The notes: generated from the sequence alone by a model not told the origin. A stretch of DNA of 64,000 nucleotides from Agrococcus sp. SGAir0287 (GCF_005484985.1 NZ_CP027942.1:1550001-1614000); one strand, 5' to 3'. Numbered from the stretch's first letter, positions 1-8,297 are shown. Numbers and translations: made by a program.

Positions 1-244
1 TGGGCTCGGTCGGCGGCGCCTGCTGGCCGAGCAGCCACCCCCGCCATCGCTTCGGCGACGGTCGTGGCGCGCGCTCGGGTCGGCGGGCGAGCAGCTCGAG
101 CGTGGCGGCCTTCGCCGCATCCGCGATCGCGATGGCCTCGGCACCACGGGCGTCGTCGCCGATCGCGGCGCGCTCCACGGCGGCGAGCCCGTCGAAGTGC
201 TCGACGGGCTCGCGGATCGTCGCGGCGAGGTCGACGGCGTTCAT
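1..244 (-). CDS. hypothetical protein, 3' part cut by window edge
   Basis: An open frame starts at the ATG at 244 and runs off the window after 81 codons. It begins MNAVDLAATIREPVEHF and ends in a basic, tryptophan-containing stretch (KRWRGWLL) before the edge. The start overlaps the stop of the upstream DUF885 gene in an ATGA arrangement, the usual coupling in this genome. This placement and the GC-rich third positions are the main reasons to call it a gene. I recognise no domain. The visible part looks soluble and helical, and it is probably cotranscribed with the DUF885 gene. Confidence 0.6.
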   Translation of the reverse strand, partial: MNAVDLAATIREPVEHFDGLAAVERAAIGDDARGAEAIAIADAAKAATLELLARRPERAPRPSPKRWRGWLLGQQAPPTEP

Positions 245-1923
245 CGGCCCCGCAGCACCGCGCCCTTCAGGGTGTCGAGACCGACGCCGCCGATGTTCAG
301 CACCCGCATGTGGAAGTCCTTGAGGTCGAACGCGTCGCCCTCGGCGGCCTTCGCCTCGTCGCGGATCTGCTCGAAGATGCGCTGGCCGATCTTGTACGAC
401 GGCGCCTGCCCCGGCCACCCGAAGTAGCGGTTCACCTCGAAGCGCACGAACGGCTCGTTCATGTTGACGTTCGAGCGCATGAACTCGAAGGCGTAGTCGA
501 AGTCCCACGTGCCCGCGCCGTCGAGGCGCGGCTTGCCGAGGTGCACGCCGATGTCGAGCACGACGCGCGCGGCGCGCATCCGCTGCCCGTCGAGCATGCC
601 CAGGCGGTCGGCCGGGTCGTCGAGGTACCCGAGCGACTCCATGAGGCGCTCGGCGTACAGCGCCCATCCCTCCGCGTGGCCCGACGTGCCGGCGAGGCGA
701 CGCCACGTGTTGAGCTGGGCGCGGTTGTACGTCGCCTGCGCGATCTGCAGGTGATGCCCCGGCACGCCCTCGTGGTAGACGGTCGTGAGCTCGCGCCACG
801 TGTCGAACTCCGTGACGCCCTTCGGCACCGACCACCACATGCGCCCGGGCCGCGAGAAGTCGTCGGCGGGTCCCGTGTAGTAGATGCCGCCCGTCTGGGT
901 GGGCGCGATCATGCACTCGAGCGCGCGGATCGGCTCGGCGATGTCGAAGTGCGTCCTGCCGAGCTCCTCGATGGCGGCGTCGCTCGTCTCCTGCATCCAC
1001 GCCTTGAGGGCGTCGGTGCCGTGCAGCTTGCGGGACGCGTCGCCGTCGAGGTGCGCGATGGCCTCGGCGACCGTCGCGCCGGGCAGGATCTCGCGCGCGA
1101 TGCGCTCCTGCTCGTCGCGCATCCGGGCGAGCTCCTCGATGCCCCACTCGTACGTCTCGTCGAGGTCGACCGTGGCACCGAGGAAGCGGCGCGACATGAG
1201 CTGGTAGAACTCCCGGCCCACCGCGTCCTCCTCGCGTGCCGCCGGCAGCAGCTCGTCGCGCAGGAAGTCGCGCAGCACGCCGTACGCGCGCGTCGCCGAC
1301 TGCGCGCCGCCCTGCAGGTCGCTGCGGAGCCCCTGGCTCAGCTCCCCCTCGTCGGTGCTCGCGTCGTTCGCGAGGTCGTGGAAGAAGCCCGCCCCCTCGC
1401 CCATGTCCTCGAGCTGCTCGAGCACCTGCTCGACCTGACGCCGCGCGGGCGTGTTGCCCGCCTCGATGCCGGCGCGCAGGCTGTCGACGTAGCCGTCGAT
1501 CGCTCCGCGCACGGTGCGCAGGCGACCCGAGATGTCGCTCCAGTGCTCCTCGGTCGCGGTGGGCATCATGTCGAAGACGTCGCGGATGCCCTGCGCCTCG
1601 GAGGCGATGTTGTTGAGGTCGCGCTGCCACCAGCCCGACTCCAGCGTCTCGATCTCGAGCTCGAGCTCGCGGGCGAGATCGGTCTTCGTGACCCAGTCGA
1701 CATCGTCGACGGGCTCCTCGGCCGCGAGGGCCGCGAGGGTGCCGCGCGCCGCCTCGAGCCGCGGCGCGATGCCCTCGCGCGACAGGTCGCCGTACTGCGT
1801 CTTGTCGCCCTCGGTGCCGAGCCAGACGCGCGTGCGCGGCTCGAGCTCGATCTCCTTCTGCACGACCGCCTCGGCGATCGCGTCGATGGGCGTGGGGGTG
1901 CGTTCCTGCGGGGTCTCCGTCAT
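241..1923 (-). CDS. DUF885 family peptidase-like protein
   Basis: A 560-residue protein of the DUF885 family, whose members resemble zinc-dependent peptidases and are usually soluble. The visible signature is HEGVPGHHLQ near residue 390, an HExxPGHH-type metal site, followed by GHAEGWALYAERLME with the conserved glutamate. The C-terminus contains the family-typical MNEPFVRFEVNRYFGWPGQA. No signal peptide is apparent, so it should act in the cytoplasm. Substrate is unknown. The ATG at 1923 is chosen because a TAGGGT -10 hexamer ends seven bases upstream, implying a leaderless start. The gene follows the LLM oxidoreductase by 46 bp and overlaps the next gene by ATGA. Confidence 0.85.
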   Translation of the reverse strand: MTETPQERTPTPIDAIAEAVVQKEIELEPRTRVWLGTEGDKTQYGDLSREGIAPRLEAARGTLAALAAEEPVDDVDWVTKTDLARELELEIETLESGWWQRDLNNIASEAQGIRDVFDMMPTATEEHWSDISGRLRTVRGAIDGYVDSLRAGIEAGNTPARRQVEQVLEQLEDMGEGAGFFHDLANDASTDEGELSQGLRSDLQGGAQSATRAYGVLRDFLRDELLPAAREEDAVGREFYQLMSRRFLGATVDLDETYEWGIEELARMRDEQERIAREILPGATVAEAIAHLDGDASRKLHGTDALKAWMQETSDAAIEELGRTHFDIAEPIRALECMIAPTQTGGIYYTGPADDFSRPGRMWWSVPKGVTEFDTWRELTTVYHEGVPGHHLQIAQATYNRAQLNTWRRLAGTSGHAEGWALYAERLMESLGYLDDPADRLGMLDGQRMRAARVVLDIGVHLGKPRLDGAGTWDFDYAFEFMRSNVNMNEPFVRFEVNRYFGWPGQAPSYKIGQRIFEQIRDEAKAAEGDAFDLKDFHMRVLNIGGVGLDTLKGAVLRGR

Positions 1924-1930
1924 GATCCCG

Positions 1931-1936
1931 ACCCTA
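1931..1936 (-). promoter_or_regulatory. -10 element, leaderless DUF885 transcript
   Basis: TAGGGT on the minus strand fits the actinobacterial TANNNT -10 consensus and lies seven bases before the ATG at 1923. That spacing puts the transcript start at or next to the start codon. Confidence 0.5.
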
Positions 1937-1969
1937 CCCGCGCGAGGTGGGAGGGGCCCGGGCAGCCGG

Positions 1970-2974
1970 CTACGCCAGCAGGGGCAGCACGGCCTCCTCG
2001 AAGGCGTCGATGCCCTCGTGCCCGTGGGCGACGTCGGGCATGTAGACGACGAGGTAGTCGCAGCCCGCCGCCTGGAGCGCCCGGATCCGCTCGGCGACCT
2101 GCTCGGGGCTGCCGACCGCGGCGCCGTCCGCCTTGAACGCGGCGCCCGCCTGGTCGTCGGGCAGGACGCGGTCGGTGCGCGCGTGCACCGCGTCGACGAC
2201 GCGACGCGCCTCCGCCTCGCTCTCGCGCACGACCACGTTGAGGTTCGTGGAGTGCGTGATGGTCGACGGGTCGCGACCCACGTCGTCGCAGTGCCGGTGC
2301 AGGATGTCGCGCTTCCGCGCGAACTGCTCGGGCGTGCCGCCGAAGTTCGACGCATCGCCCCACCGCGCGACGTAGCGCAGCGTGCGCTGCTCGCCGCCGC
2401 CGGCGATCCACGTGGGGATGTGCGGCGTGCCGTCGGCGCGGCGCTGCAGCGGCTGCGGCTGGCAGATGGCGCCGTCGACGGCGTACCACTCCCCCTCGAG
2501 CGTCGCCTCGCCCTCGTGCCACAGGCGCTGCATGATCTGCACGCCGTCGCGCAGCCGCCCGATGCGCTCGCCCGTGCCGGGGAATCCGTAGCCGTAGGCG
2601 CGGAACTCGTGCTCGTACCAGCCGGCGCCGATGCCCATCTCGAGGCGGCCGCCGGAGACGGCGTCGACCGTCGCGGCGATCTTCGCCAGATGCGCCGGAT
2701 GCCGGTAGCCCATGCACGTGCACATCTGCCCGAGCCGGATGCGCTCCGTCGCAGCGGCGAGCGCCGCCATGAGCGTCCACGCCTCGTGCGTCGCCTCGTG
2801 GGTGGGGTGCGGGGTGGTGTGGAAGTGGTCGTAGACCCACACCGACTCCCACGGCCCCGCCTCCGCACGACGGGCGACGTCGAGCATCGTGCGCCACTGG
2901 TCGGCGGGCTCGACGTCGACGAGGTCGAGGCGCCAGCCCTGCGGCACGAACAGTCCGGTGCGCAGCGTCGTCAT
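1970..2974 (-). CDS. LLM class flavin-dependent (F420-type) oxidoreductase
   Basis: A 334-residue protein of the bacterial luciferase-like monooxygenase family, a TIM-barrel that uses F420 or FMN to oxidise or reduce small organic substrates. Visible family features are the early VYDHFHTTPHPT segment, the ERIRLGQMCTCMGYRHPAHLAKIAATVD block, and the GRLEMGIGAGWYEHEFRAYG motif near residue 110 that is typical of F420-dependent members. The C-terminal GSPEQVAERIRALQAAG is also standard. Substrate cannot be deduced. The gene is preceded by a TAGGCT -10 seven bases before its ATG and sits downstream of polA with 60 bp between them. Confidence 0.88.
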   Translation of the reverse strand: MTTLRTGLFVPQGWRLDLVDVEPADQWRTMLDVARRAEAGPWESVWVYDHFHTTPHPTHEATHEAWTLMAALAAATERIRLGQMCTCMGYRHPAHLAKIAATVDAVSGGRLEMGIGAGWYEHEFRAYGYGFPGTGERIGRLRDGVQIMQRLWHEGEATLEGEWYAVDGAICQPQPLQRRADGTPHIPTWIAGGGEQRTLRYVARWGDASNFGGTPEQFARKRDILHRHCDDVGRDPSTITHSTNLNVVVRESEAEARRVVDAVHARTDRVLPDDQAGAAFKADGAAVGSPEQVAERIRALQAAGCDYLVVYMPDVAHGHEGIDAFEEAVLPLLA

Positions 2975-2981
2975 GCCTCGA

Positions 2982-2987
2982 AGCCTA
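2982..2987 (-). promoter_or_regulatory. -10 element, leaderless LLM oxidoreductase transcript
   Basis: TAGGCT on the minus strand lies seven bases before the ATG at 2974. No Shine-Dalgarno sequence is positioned for that ATG, which supports leaderless initiation. Confidence 0.55.
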
Positions 2988-3034
2988 CGACGGTCGGCGC
3001 GCGGTCGAGCCCCGGCCGTCCCTGGTCGCGCGGG

Positions 3035-5686
3035 TCAGTGGCCCGCGGCGTCCCAGTTCGGGCCGACGCCGACGGCCACGTCGAGCGGCACCGACAGGTC
3101 GGCGGCGCCGCCCATGCCGTCGCGGACGATCTCCGTCATGCGATCGAGCTCGCCCGGCGCGACCTCGAACACGAGCTCGTCATGCACCTGCAGCAGCATG
3201 CGCGACTGCAGTCCCTCGGCGAGGATCTGCGCGTCGATCGCGAGCATGGCGCGCTTGATGATGTCGGCGGCCGAGCCCTGGATCGGCGAGTTCAGCGCCT
3301 GACGCTCGGCGTTCTCGCGCAGCACGCGGTTGGCGGAGTGCAGGTCGGGGAACGGGCGGCGGCGACCGAAGATCGTCGTCGTGTAGCCGTCGTCCTTCGC
3401 CTGCATCACGACGCCGCGGAGGTAGTCGCGCACCCCGCCGAAGCGCGAGAAGTACTCGAGCATGAGCTGCTTCGCCTCGGACTGCGGGATGCGCAGCTGC
3501 TTCGAGAGGCCGAACGCGCTCAGCCCGTACGCGAGGCCGTAGGACATGGCCTTGACCTTCGTGCGCATGAGCGGCGTGACGTCGGCGGGGTCGACGCCGA
3601 AGACGCGCGAGCCGACGAACCGGTGCAGGTCCTCGCCCGAGTGGAAGGCCTCGATGAGGCCGGCGTCCTCGGACAGGTGCGCCATGATGCGCATCTCGAT
3701 CTGCGAGTAGTCGGCGGTGAGCAGGGTCTCGAATCCCTCGCCGTGCACGAACGCCGTGCGGATCTCGCGACTCACGTCGGTGCGGATCGGGATGTTCTGC
3801 AGGTTCGGGTCGTTCGACGAGAGGCGGCCCGTGTTCGAGCCCGTCTGGTCGTACGTCGTGTGGATGCGCCGGTCGGCCTGGATGCCCTTCTGCAGCGTCT
3901 CGATGATCTGCATGAGCTTCGTCGCCTCGCGATGCTGCAGCAGCAGGCCGAGGAAGGGATGCGGGCTCGACTCCTGCAGGTCGGCGAGCGCCTGCGCGTC
4001 GGTCGAGTAGCCCGTCTTCGTCGCACGCGTCTTCGGCATCCCCAGCTCGTCGAAGAGCACCGTCTGCAGCTGCTTCGGGCTGCCGAGGTTCACCTCGTGG
4101 CCGATCTCGGCGAAGGCGTCCTGCGCATGGCCGTCGGCGCGCGAGCGCATCTCGGCGTGGATGCGCTCGAGGACGGACGCGTCGATCGTGACGCCCGCGT
4201 TCTCCATCCGGGTGAGGACGGGCTGGAGCGGCAGCTCGATGTCGGCCTCGACGCCCTGCGTGCCCTCGTCGAGCGCATCCCGCAGCGGACCGGCGATGCG
4301 TGCGACGTACCAGGCGATCGTGCCGATCGCGCTCGCCTCGACGTCGGGCACGAGCTGGGCGGGATCGGGCTTCGGCATCGTCTCGCCGAGCACCGTGAAG
4401 ACCTGGTGGTCGAGCTCGTAGGTCTTGGCGAGCGCCGTGGGCGCCGCGAGCCACGCCGAGATGCGCGTGTCGAGCACGACGCCCCCGAGGTCGAGCCCCG
4501 CGGCCCAGAGCCAGCGGCGCTGGAGCTTCGCGTCGTGCAGCACCTTGGGGTGGTCGCCTGCGAGCCACTCGGCGAGCGCGACGTAGTCGCCCGTGCCCGC
4601 CTGGTACGGCACGTGGACGCTGGACGACTCGGTCGACAGGCCGATGCCCGCCAGCTCGTCGCCCACGCGCTCGACGTGCACGGCGACCTCGCCGGTCTGG
4701 CGCTCGAGCCAGGTGGCGAGCTCCTCGTCGACCATGGTGTGCACGGCGGGCGGCGTCGGCCCGTTCGCCGTCGGGGCGGCCTCGCCCGCGGGTCCGCCGC
4801 CCTCCTGCGTCAGCACGCGGTCGAGCAGCGTGCGGAACTGCAGGCGCTGCGAGAACATCTCGCGCACCTTCGCCTCGTCGATCGGCTGCCGCGCGAGGTC
4901 CTTCGGGCCGACGGGCAGGTCGACGTCGTCGACGAGCCGGTTGAGCCTGCGGTTGCGCACGGCGCGGTCCTGCTGCTCGCGCAGGTTGTTGCCGACGACG
5001 CCCTTGATCTCGTCGGCGTGGGCCAGGATCTCGTCGACGGTGCCCCACTGCTGCACCCACTTCACGGCGGTCTTCTCGCCGACCTTGTCGATGCCCTGCA
5101 GGTTGTCGCTCGTCTCGCCGACGAGCGCCGCGATCTCGGGGTACTGGTGCGGCTCGATGCCGTAGCGCTCGCGCACGGTCTCGGGCGTGTAGCGCTTCAG
5201 CTCGGAGACGCCGCGGGCGGACGGGTACAGCAGCGTCACGTCGTCGGTGACGAGCTGGATGGTGTCGCGGTCGCCCGAGACGACGAGCACGTCCATCCTC
5301 TCCTCGACGCCTCGCCGCGCCATCGTCGCGAGGATGTCGTCGGCCTCGAAGTCCTCCTTCGAGATCGTGCGGATGCCCATCGCCTGCAGGGCCTCCTCCA
5401 GCAGCGGGATCTGGCCCTTGAACTCCGGTGGCGTCTCGGCGCGCGTGCCCTTGTACTCGGCGTACTCGCGCGTGCGGAACGAGAAGCGGGAGATGTCGAA
5501 CGCGACGGCGAGATGCGTCGGCCGCTCGTTCTTGAGGATGAGCAGCAGCATCGAGATGAACCCGTGGATGGCGTTCGTGTGCTGCCCCTCGCTGTTGACG
5601 AAGTTGTCGAGCGGCAGCGCGAAGAACGCGCGGAACGCCAGCGAGTGGCCGTCGATGACCATGAGGGTAGGCTTCGTGTCCGGCAC
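3035..5686 (-). CDS. polA: DNA polymerase I
   Basis: An 883-residue DNA polymerase I, which fills gaps in Okazaki-fragment maturation and excision repair. The N-terminal third is the 5'-3' FEN-type nuclease (MVIDGHSLAFRAF near the start, then DRDTIQLV). The middle domain corresponds to the 3'-5' proofreading exonuclease but lacks the DTET acidic motif (EVAVHVERVGDEL occupies the position), as is usual in actinobacterial PolA. The polymerase domain carries DYSQIEMRIMAHLS, RTKVKAMSYGLAYGLS and LLQVHDELVFEV. The GTG at 5686 is chosen because TAGGCT lies seven bases upstream; in-frame codons further upstream would run through that promoter. It is divergent from the thioesterase gene. Confidence 0.97.
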   Translation of the reverse strand: MPDTKPTLMVIDGHSLAFRAFFALPLDNFVNSEGQHTNAIHGFISMLLLILKNERPTHLAVAFDISRFSFRTREYAEYKGTRAETPPEFKGQIPLLEEALQAMGIRTISKEDFEADDILATMARRGVEERMDVLVVSGDRDTIQLVTDDVTLLYPSARGVSELKRYTPETVRERYGIEPHQYPEIAALVGETSDNLQGIDKVGEKTAVKWVQQWGTVDEILAHADEIKGVVGNNLREQQDRAVRNRRLNRLVDDVDLPVGPKDLARQPIDEAKVREMFSQRLQFRTLLDRVLTQEGGGPAGEAAPTANGPTPPAVHTMVDEELATWLERQTGEVAVHVERVGDELAGIGLSTESSSVHVPYQAGTGDYVALAEWLAGDHPKVLHDAKLQRRWLWAAGLDLGGVVLDTRISAWLAAPTALAKTYELDHQVFTVLGETMPKPDPAQLVPDVEASAIGTIAWYVARIAGPLRDALDEGTQGVEADIELPLQPVLTRMENAGVTIDASVLERIHAEMRSRADGHAQDAFAEIGHEVNLGSPKQLQTVLFDELGMPKTRATKTGYSTDAQALADLQESSPHPFLGLLLQHREATKLMQIIETLQKGIQADRRIHTTYDQTGSNTGRLSSNDPNLQNIPIRTDVSREIRTAFVHGEGFETLLTADYSQIEMRIMAHLSEDAGLIEAFHSGEDLHRFVGSRVFGVDPADVTPLMRTKVKAMSYGLAYGLSAFGLSKQLRIPQSEAKQLMLEYFSRFGGVRDYLRGVVMQAKDDGYTTTIFGRRRPFPDLHSANRVLRENAERQALNSPIQGSAADIIKRAMLAIDAQILAEGLQSRMLLQVHDELVFEVAPGELDRMTEIVRDGMGGAADLSVPLDVAVGVGPNWDAAGH

Positions 5687-5693
5687 GGCAGCA

Positions 5694-5699
5694 AGCCTA
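5694..5699 (-). promoter_or_regulatory. -10 element, leaderless polA transcript
   Basis: TAGGCT on the minus strand lies seven bases before the proposed GTG start of polA. It decides the start codon, since no Shine-Dalgarno sequence is present. Confidence 0.55.
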
Positions 5700-5733
5700 G
5701 CCAGCACCTGCGACACCGACTTCGAGGAGTCCC

Positions 5734-6201
5734 TTGTCCGACGCGCCGGCCCCAGCGACTCCACCGCATCCCATCCCCGCGTCGGTCGCGGCCGACTCGG
5801 GCGCGTCGTCGCTGCTCGGCGAGCGCGGCCGCGGCGAGCTGGCCGAGCGCATGGGCATCGAGTTCACGGAGCTCTCCGCCGAGCGCTCGGTCGCGACGAT
5901 GCCCGCGGAGGGCAACCGGCAGCCGATCGGACTCATCCACGGCGGCGCCTACTGCGTGCTCGCCGAGTCGCTCGGCTCGATGTCGGCCAACGCGCACGCG
6001 ATCGGCCTCGGCCGCTACGCCGTCGGCATCGACATCAACGCGACGCACACGCGCTCGGTGCGCGAGGGCACGGTGACGGGTACGTGCACGGCCGTGCACC
6101 TCGGCTCGTCGATGACGGTGCACGAGATCGTCATCACCGACGAGTCGGGTGCGCGCGTCTCGACGGCGCGCATCACGAACCTGCTGCGCGACCGCCGCTG
6201 A
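5734..6201 (+). CDS. PaaI-type hotdog-fold thioesterase
   Basis: A 155-residue single hotdog-fold protein of the PaaI/YdiI acyl-CoA thioesterase type. The motif PIGLIHGGAYCVLAESLGSMSAN (about residues 67-89) contains the HGG of the active-site loop and the glutamate expected on the following helix. The later VREGTVTGTCTAVHLG strand is also typical. The start is a TTG preceded by GAGGAG five bases upstream, the only strong Shine-Dalgarno in the region. It lies head-to-head with polA across 47 bp. The physiological substrate is unknown; members hydrolyse aryl- or acyl-CoA thioesters. Confidence 0.88.
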   Translation: MSDAPAPATPPHPIPASVAADSGASSLLGERGRGELAERMGIEFTELSAERSVATMPAEGNRQPIGLIHGGAYCVLAESLGSMSANAHAIGLGRYAVGIDINATHTRSVREGTVTGTCTAVHLGSSMTVHEIVITDESGARVSTARITNLLRDRR

Positions 6202-6220
6202 GGGGCGCGGTGGTGGGTCC

Positions 6221-6341
6221 GATCGGTCGAACGGCCACTTCGTGCGCTCGATTGGCGCACATCGGCGCCACTCGCTCATCGATTGGCCCACATGGGCGCC
6301 GCTCGCTCGTCGATCGGCGCACATTGGCGCCAATCGACAGG
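6221..6341 (+). repeat. left array of degenerate 31-bp direct repeats
   Basis: Three consecutive 31-bp units begin with GATTGG or GATCGG at 6250, 6281 and 6312, preceded by a more diverged 29-bp unit at 6221. Shared core: GATTGGCGCACAT followed by GGCGCC. The innermost unit contains a perfect palindrome, ATTGGCGCCAAT, at 6323-6334. The units read toward the neighbouring DUF559 gene, and a matching array in the opposite orientation lies on its other side. A period of 31 is not a multiple of three, so this is not coding. Confidence 0.85.
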
Positions 6342-6372
6342 ACGTCGACACCCGCCCTCCCGACGACGGCCG

Positions 6373-7263
6373 TCAGACGCGTCGCCGTCGCATGGCCGCC
6401 TTCACGAGCGCGACCATGCGACGACCTCCGTCGTGCAGATCCGGCGCCGACACCCGGATGACCTCCCAGCCGGCCTCACGCAGGCGTCGATGCCGCTCCA
6501 CGTCGCGCGCGTACTGGCGAGCGTCCTCGCGGTGGTGCTGACCGTCGTACTCGAGCCCGAGGCGCAGGTCCCTCCATCCCATGTCGAGCCTCCCGATCGA
6601 CGACCCGTCGTCGTCCAGGACCGGCAGCTGCAGCTCCGGCTCCGGGATGCCGGCACGGACGACCAGGAGGCGGACCTTCGTCTCCTGCGGCGACTCCGAG
6701 CCGACGCGGATGGCACCGAGCGCTCGATGCACGCGTGCCATCCCCCGCGCCCCGCGGAACCGCCCGGCGTTGCGGACGAGGTCGCCGATCTCCAGTCGGT
6801 CGGCTCGCGTCCTGGCCACGATCGCGTCGCCGACCGCGACGAGCTCGTCATGGTCGAGCTGCGACGCCACATGCACGAAGCAATCCTCCAAGGACTCGAC
6901 GGGCATCCCGCCGACCTCGACGACGCGAGCTCGGATGCGGTGGCCCACCACATCGGGTCGACGCATCCGGGACGTGTACGAGGGCGATGCGACGTGGATG
7001 GGCAGCAGTCCGATCCGGCCTGGGAGCGGGAGGCCGTGCAAGCGCGCCGCCGTCGCGTGGGACAGGAACTGGTCCGACCTGCGGACCGCGTCGATCGCCG
7101 CCAGCAGGTCGCGATCAGGACCGTTCGACGGGCCGAGCATGCGCGCACCCCACGCCGGCGCGACCAGGGAGCGAGCTCGCAGCTCGTATCGCGTGAAGCC
7201 CTCGTCGAGCGCCTCGCGCACGCTGACGACCCTGTTCGATGCGCGGCGATGCTGCTGGTCCAT
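6373..7263 (-). CDS. AbiEi-like N-domain plus DUF559 endonuclease-fold protein
   Basis: A 296-residue protein. The N-terminal part (to about residue 180) resembles the AbiEi/type IV antitoxin-like module: a short helix-turn-helix region, then LSHATAARLHGLPLPGRIGLLPIHVA, and VESLEDCFVHVA. The C-terminal 110 residues match DUF559, a Vsr-like PD-(D/E)XK nuclease fold: ETKVRLLVVRAGIPEPELQ, then GRLDMGWRDLRLGLEYDGQHH, and DVERHRRLREAGWEVIRV. No AbiEii toxin gene is adjacent. The ATG at 7263 is the first start that gives only recognisable sequence; neither a Shine-Dalgarno nor a -10 is convincing. It is flanked on both sides by inverted 31-bp repeat arrays, suggesting a mobile or self-maintained cassette. 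The biological role is unknown. Confidence 0.8.
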   Translation of the reverse strand: MDQQHRRASNRVVSVREALDEGFTRYELRARSLVAPAWGARMLGPSNGPDRDLLAAIDAVRRSDQFLSHATAARLHGLPLPGRIGLLPIHVASPSYTSRMRRPDVVGHRIRARVVEVGGMPVESLEDCFVHVASQLDHDELVAVGDAIVARTRADRLEIGDLVRNAGRFRGARGMARVHRALGAIRVGSESPQETKVRLLVVRAGIPEPELQLPVLDDDGSSIGRLDMGWRDLRLGLEYDGQHHREDARQYARDVERHRRLREAGWEVIRVSAPDLHDGGRRMVALVKAAMRRRRV

Positions 7264-7410
7264 GCCGCCGACGGTCGCAGAGCGGCGACCAGACCGTGCC
7301 ACGCCCGGCCGACGCTGTGGACGCGAGCGCGCTGTTCGGGAGGCGCGGCCCCGAGGATGGTCGGACCCGAGCCTTCGCGGCAGGCGCATCCGCTGATCGG
7401 AGTCGATCAC

Positions 7411-7534
7411 GGCGACCGGTTGGCGCCAATCAGCGCCAACCGACGGGTCGCTGGCGCACATGCGGGCCAACCGACCGACCGGGGCCGCAGATGTCGGCCA
7501 ATCACCGACCTCGCAGCGCAGACGTCGACCAATC
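7411..7534 (-). repeat. right array of degenerate 31-bp repeats, inverted relative to the left array
   Basis: On the minus strand four exact 31-bp periods begin at 7534, 7503, 7472 and 7441 with GATTGG, GATTGG, GGTTGG and GGTTGG. Their interior matches the left array (GCATNTGCGCC). The unit nearest the gene carries TTGGCGCCAA at 7420-7429, the same palindrome found in the innermost unit of the left array. The 7264-7613 stretch holds no gene that I can support. Outside the repeats I see only unremarkable GC-rich sequence. Confidence 0.85.
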
Positions 7535-7613
7535 GGCAGCGCGACGACGCAGCGGAGTCGAGGTCGCGAGTCGACGGCGGACCGCGCGACCCGAGCCTCG
7601 AGCGGCGGCCGCG

Positions 7614-8258
7614 TCAGCCCTTCTTGCCCTCGCCGAGCTGCTCGATGACCGCGCGGGCGACCTCGCCCATCGTCAGGCGACGGTCCATCGACGCCTTCTG
7701 GATCCAGCGGAACGCCTCCGGCTCCGACAGGCCCATGCGCTGGCCGAGCAGGCCCTTCGCCCGGTCGACGAGCTTGCGCGTCTCGAAGCGCTCCGCGAGG
7801 TCGGCGACCTCGGACTCGAGCGCCTGGATCTGGTCGTAGCGGGCGAGCGCGATCTCGATCGCCGGCAGCAGGTCGTTCGGCGTGAACGGCTTCACGACGT
7901 ACGCGAGCGCACCCGCCTCCGACGCGCGCTCGACGAGCTCCTTCTGCGAGAAGGCCGTGAGCAGCACGACGGGCGCGATCTTGCCCTCCGACAGCCGCTC
8001 CGCCGCGGAGATGCCATCCATCTTCGGCATCTTCACGTCCATGACCACGAGGTCGGGGCGCAGCTCGGTGGCGAGCTCGACGGCACGCTCGCCGTCGCCG
8101 GCCTCGCCGACGATCTCGAAGCCGTTGTCCTGCAGCGTCTCGACGATGTCGAGGCGGATGAGCGACTCGTCCTCGGCGACGACGACGCGGCGCCTCGAGC
8201 CCCCCGTTGCGGCCTTCGGCTCTGGCAGCTCGGGCTCCAGGAACGTGGCATCGGTCAT
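7614..8258 (-). CDS. pdtaR: ANTAR-domain response regulator (PdtaR-like)
   Basis: A 214-residue response regulator. Receiver domain at about 25-140: acidic pair in VVVAEDESLI, phosphoacceptor aspartate in DLVVMDVKMPKMDG, threonine in LLTAF, lysine in YVVKPF. A coiled linker and an ANTAR RNA-binding domain follow (ETRKLVDRAKGLLGQRMGLSEPEAFRWIQKASMDRRLTMGEVA, which I cite as about residues 160-205). ANTAR proteins bind paired hairpins in nascent mRNA and act as antiterminators or translation regulators. The mycobacterial counterpart PdtaR pairs with the kinase PdtaS. No kinase gene is nearby. The transcript is predicted leaderless, from TAGGCT six bases before the ATG. Confidence 0.93.
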   Translation of the reverse strand: MTDATFLEPELPEPKAATGGSRRRVVVAEDESLIRLDIVETLQDNGFEIVGEAGDGERAVELATELRPDLVVMDVKMPKMDGISAAERLSEGKIAPVVLLTAFSQKELVERASEAGALAYVVKPFTPNDLLPAIEIALARYDQIQALESEVADLAERFETRKLVDRAKGLLGQRMGLSEPEAFRWIQKASMDRRLTMGEVARAVIEQLGEGKKG

Positions 8259-8263
8259 GCGAC

Positions 8264-8270
8264 TAGCCTA
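8264..8270. promoter_or_regulatory. overlapping divergent -10 elements (pdtaR and tRNA-Leu)
   Basis: The sequence CTAGCCTA reads TAGGCT on the minus strand, six bases before the pdtaR ATG. It also reads TAGCCT on the plus strand, about 28 bases before the tRNA-Leu 5' end. Both fit TANNNT. The two promoters would share five of six base pairs. Confidence 0.4.
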
Positions 8271-8297
8271 TGGGATGCGCGCGGCACCCCCGCCCGC

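Noticed and set aside
4300..4700. PolA exonuclease degeneration as a novelty
   Set aside because: Loss of the 3'-5' exonuclease acidic residues is the normal state of actinobacterial PolA.
5687..5764. A longer polA start upstream of the GTG at 5686
   Set aside because: The extra residues have no family counterpart and run through the -10 element and into the divergent thioesterase gene.
1514..6076. A long plus-strand open frame opposite DUF885, the LLM gene and polA
   Set aside because: It crosses three well-supported minus-strand genes and shows no domain; only high GC keeps it open.
6249..6341. Possible CRISPR array at the 31-bp repeats
   Set aside because: Repeats are contiguous with no spacers and are degenerate, and no cas gene is present.
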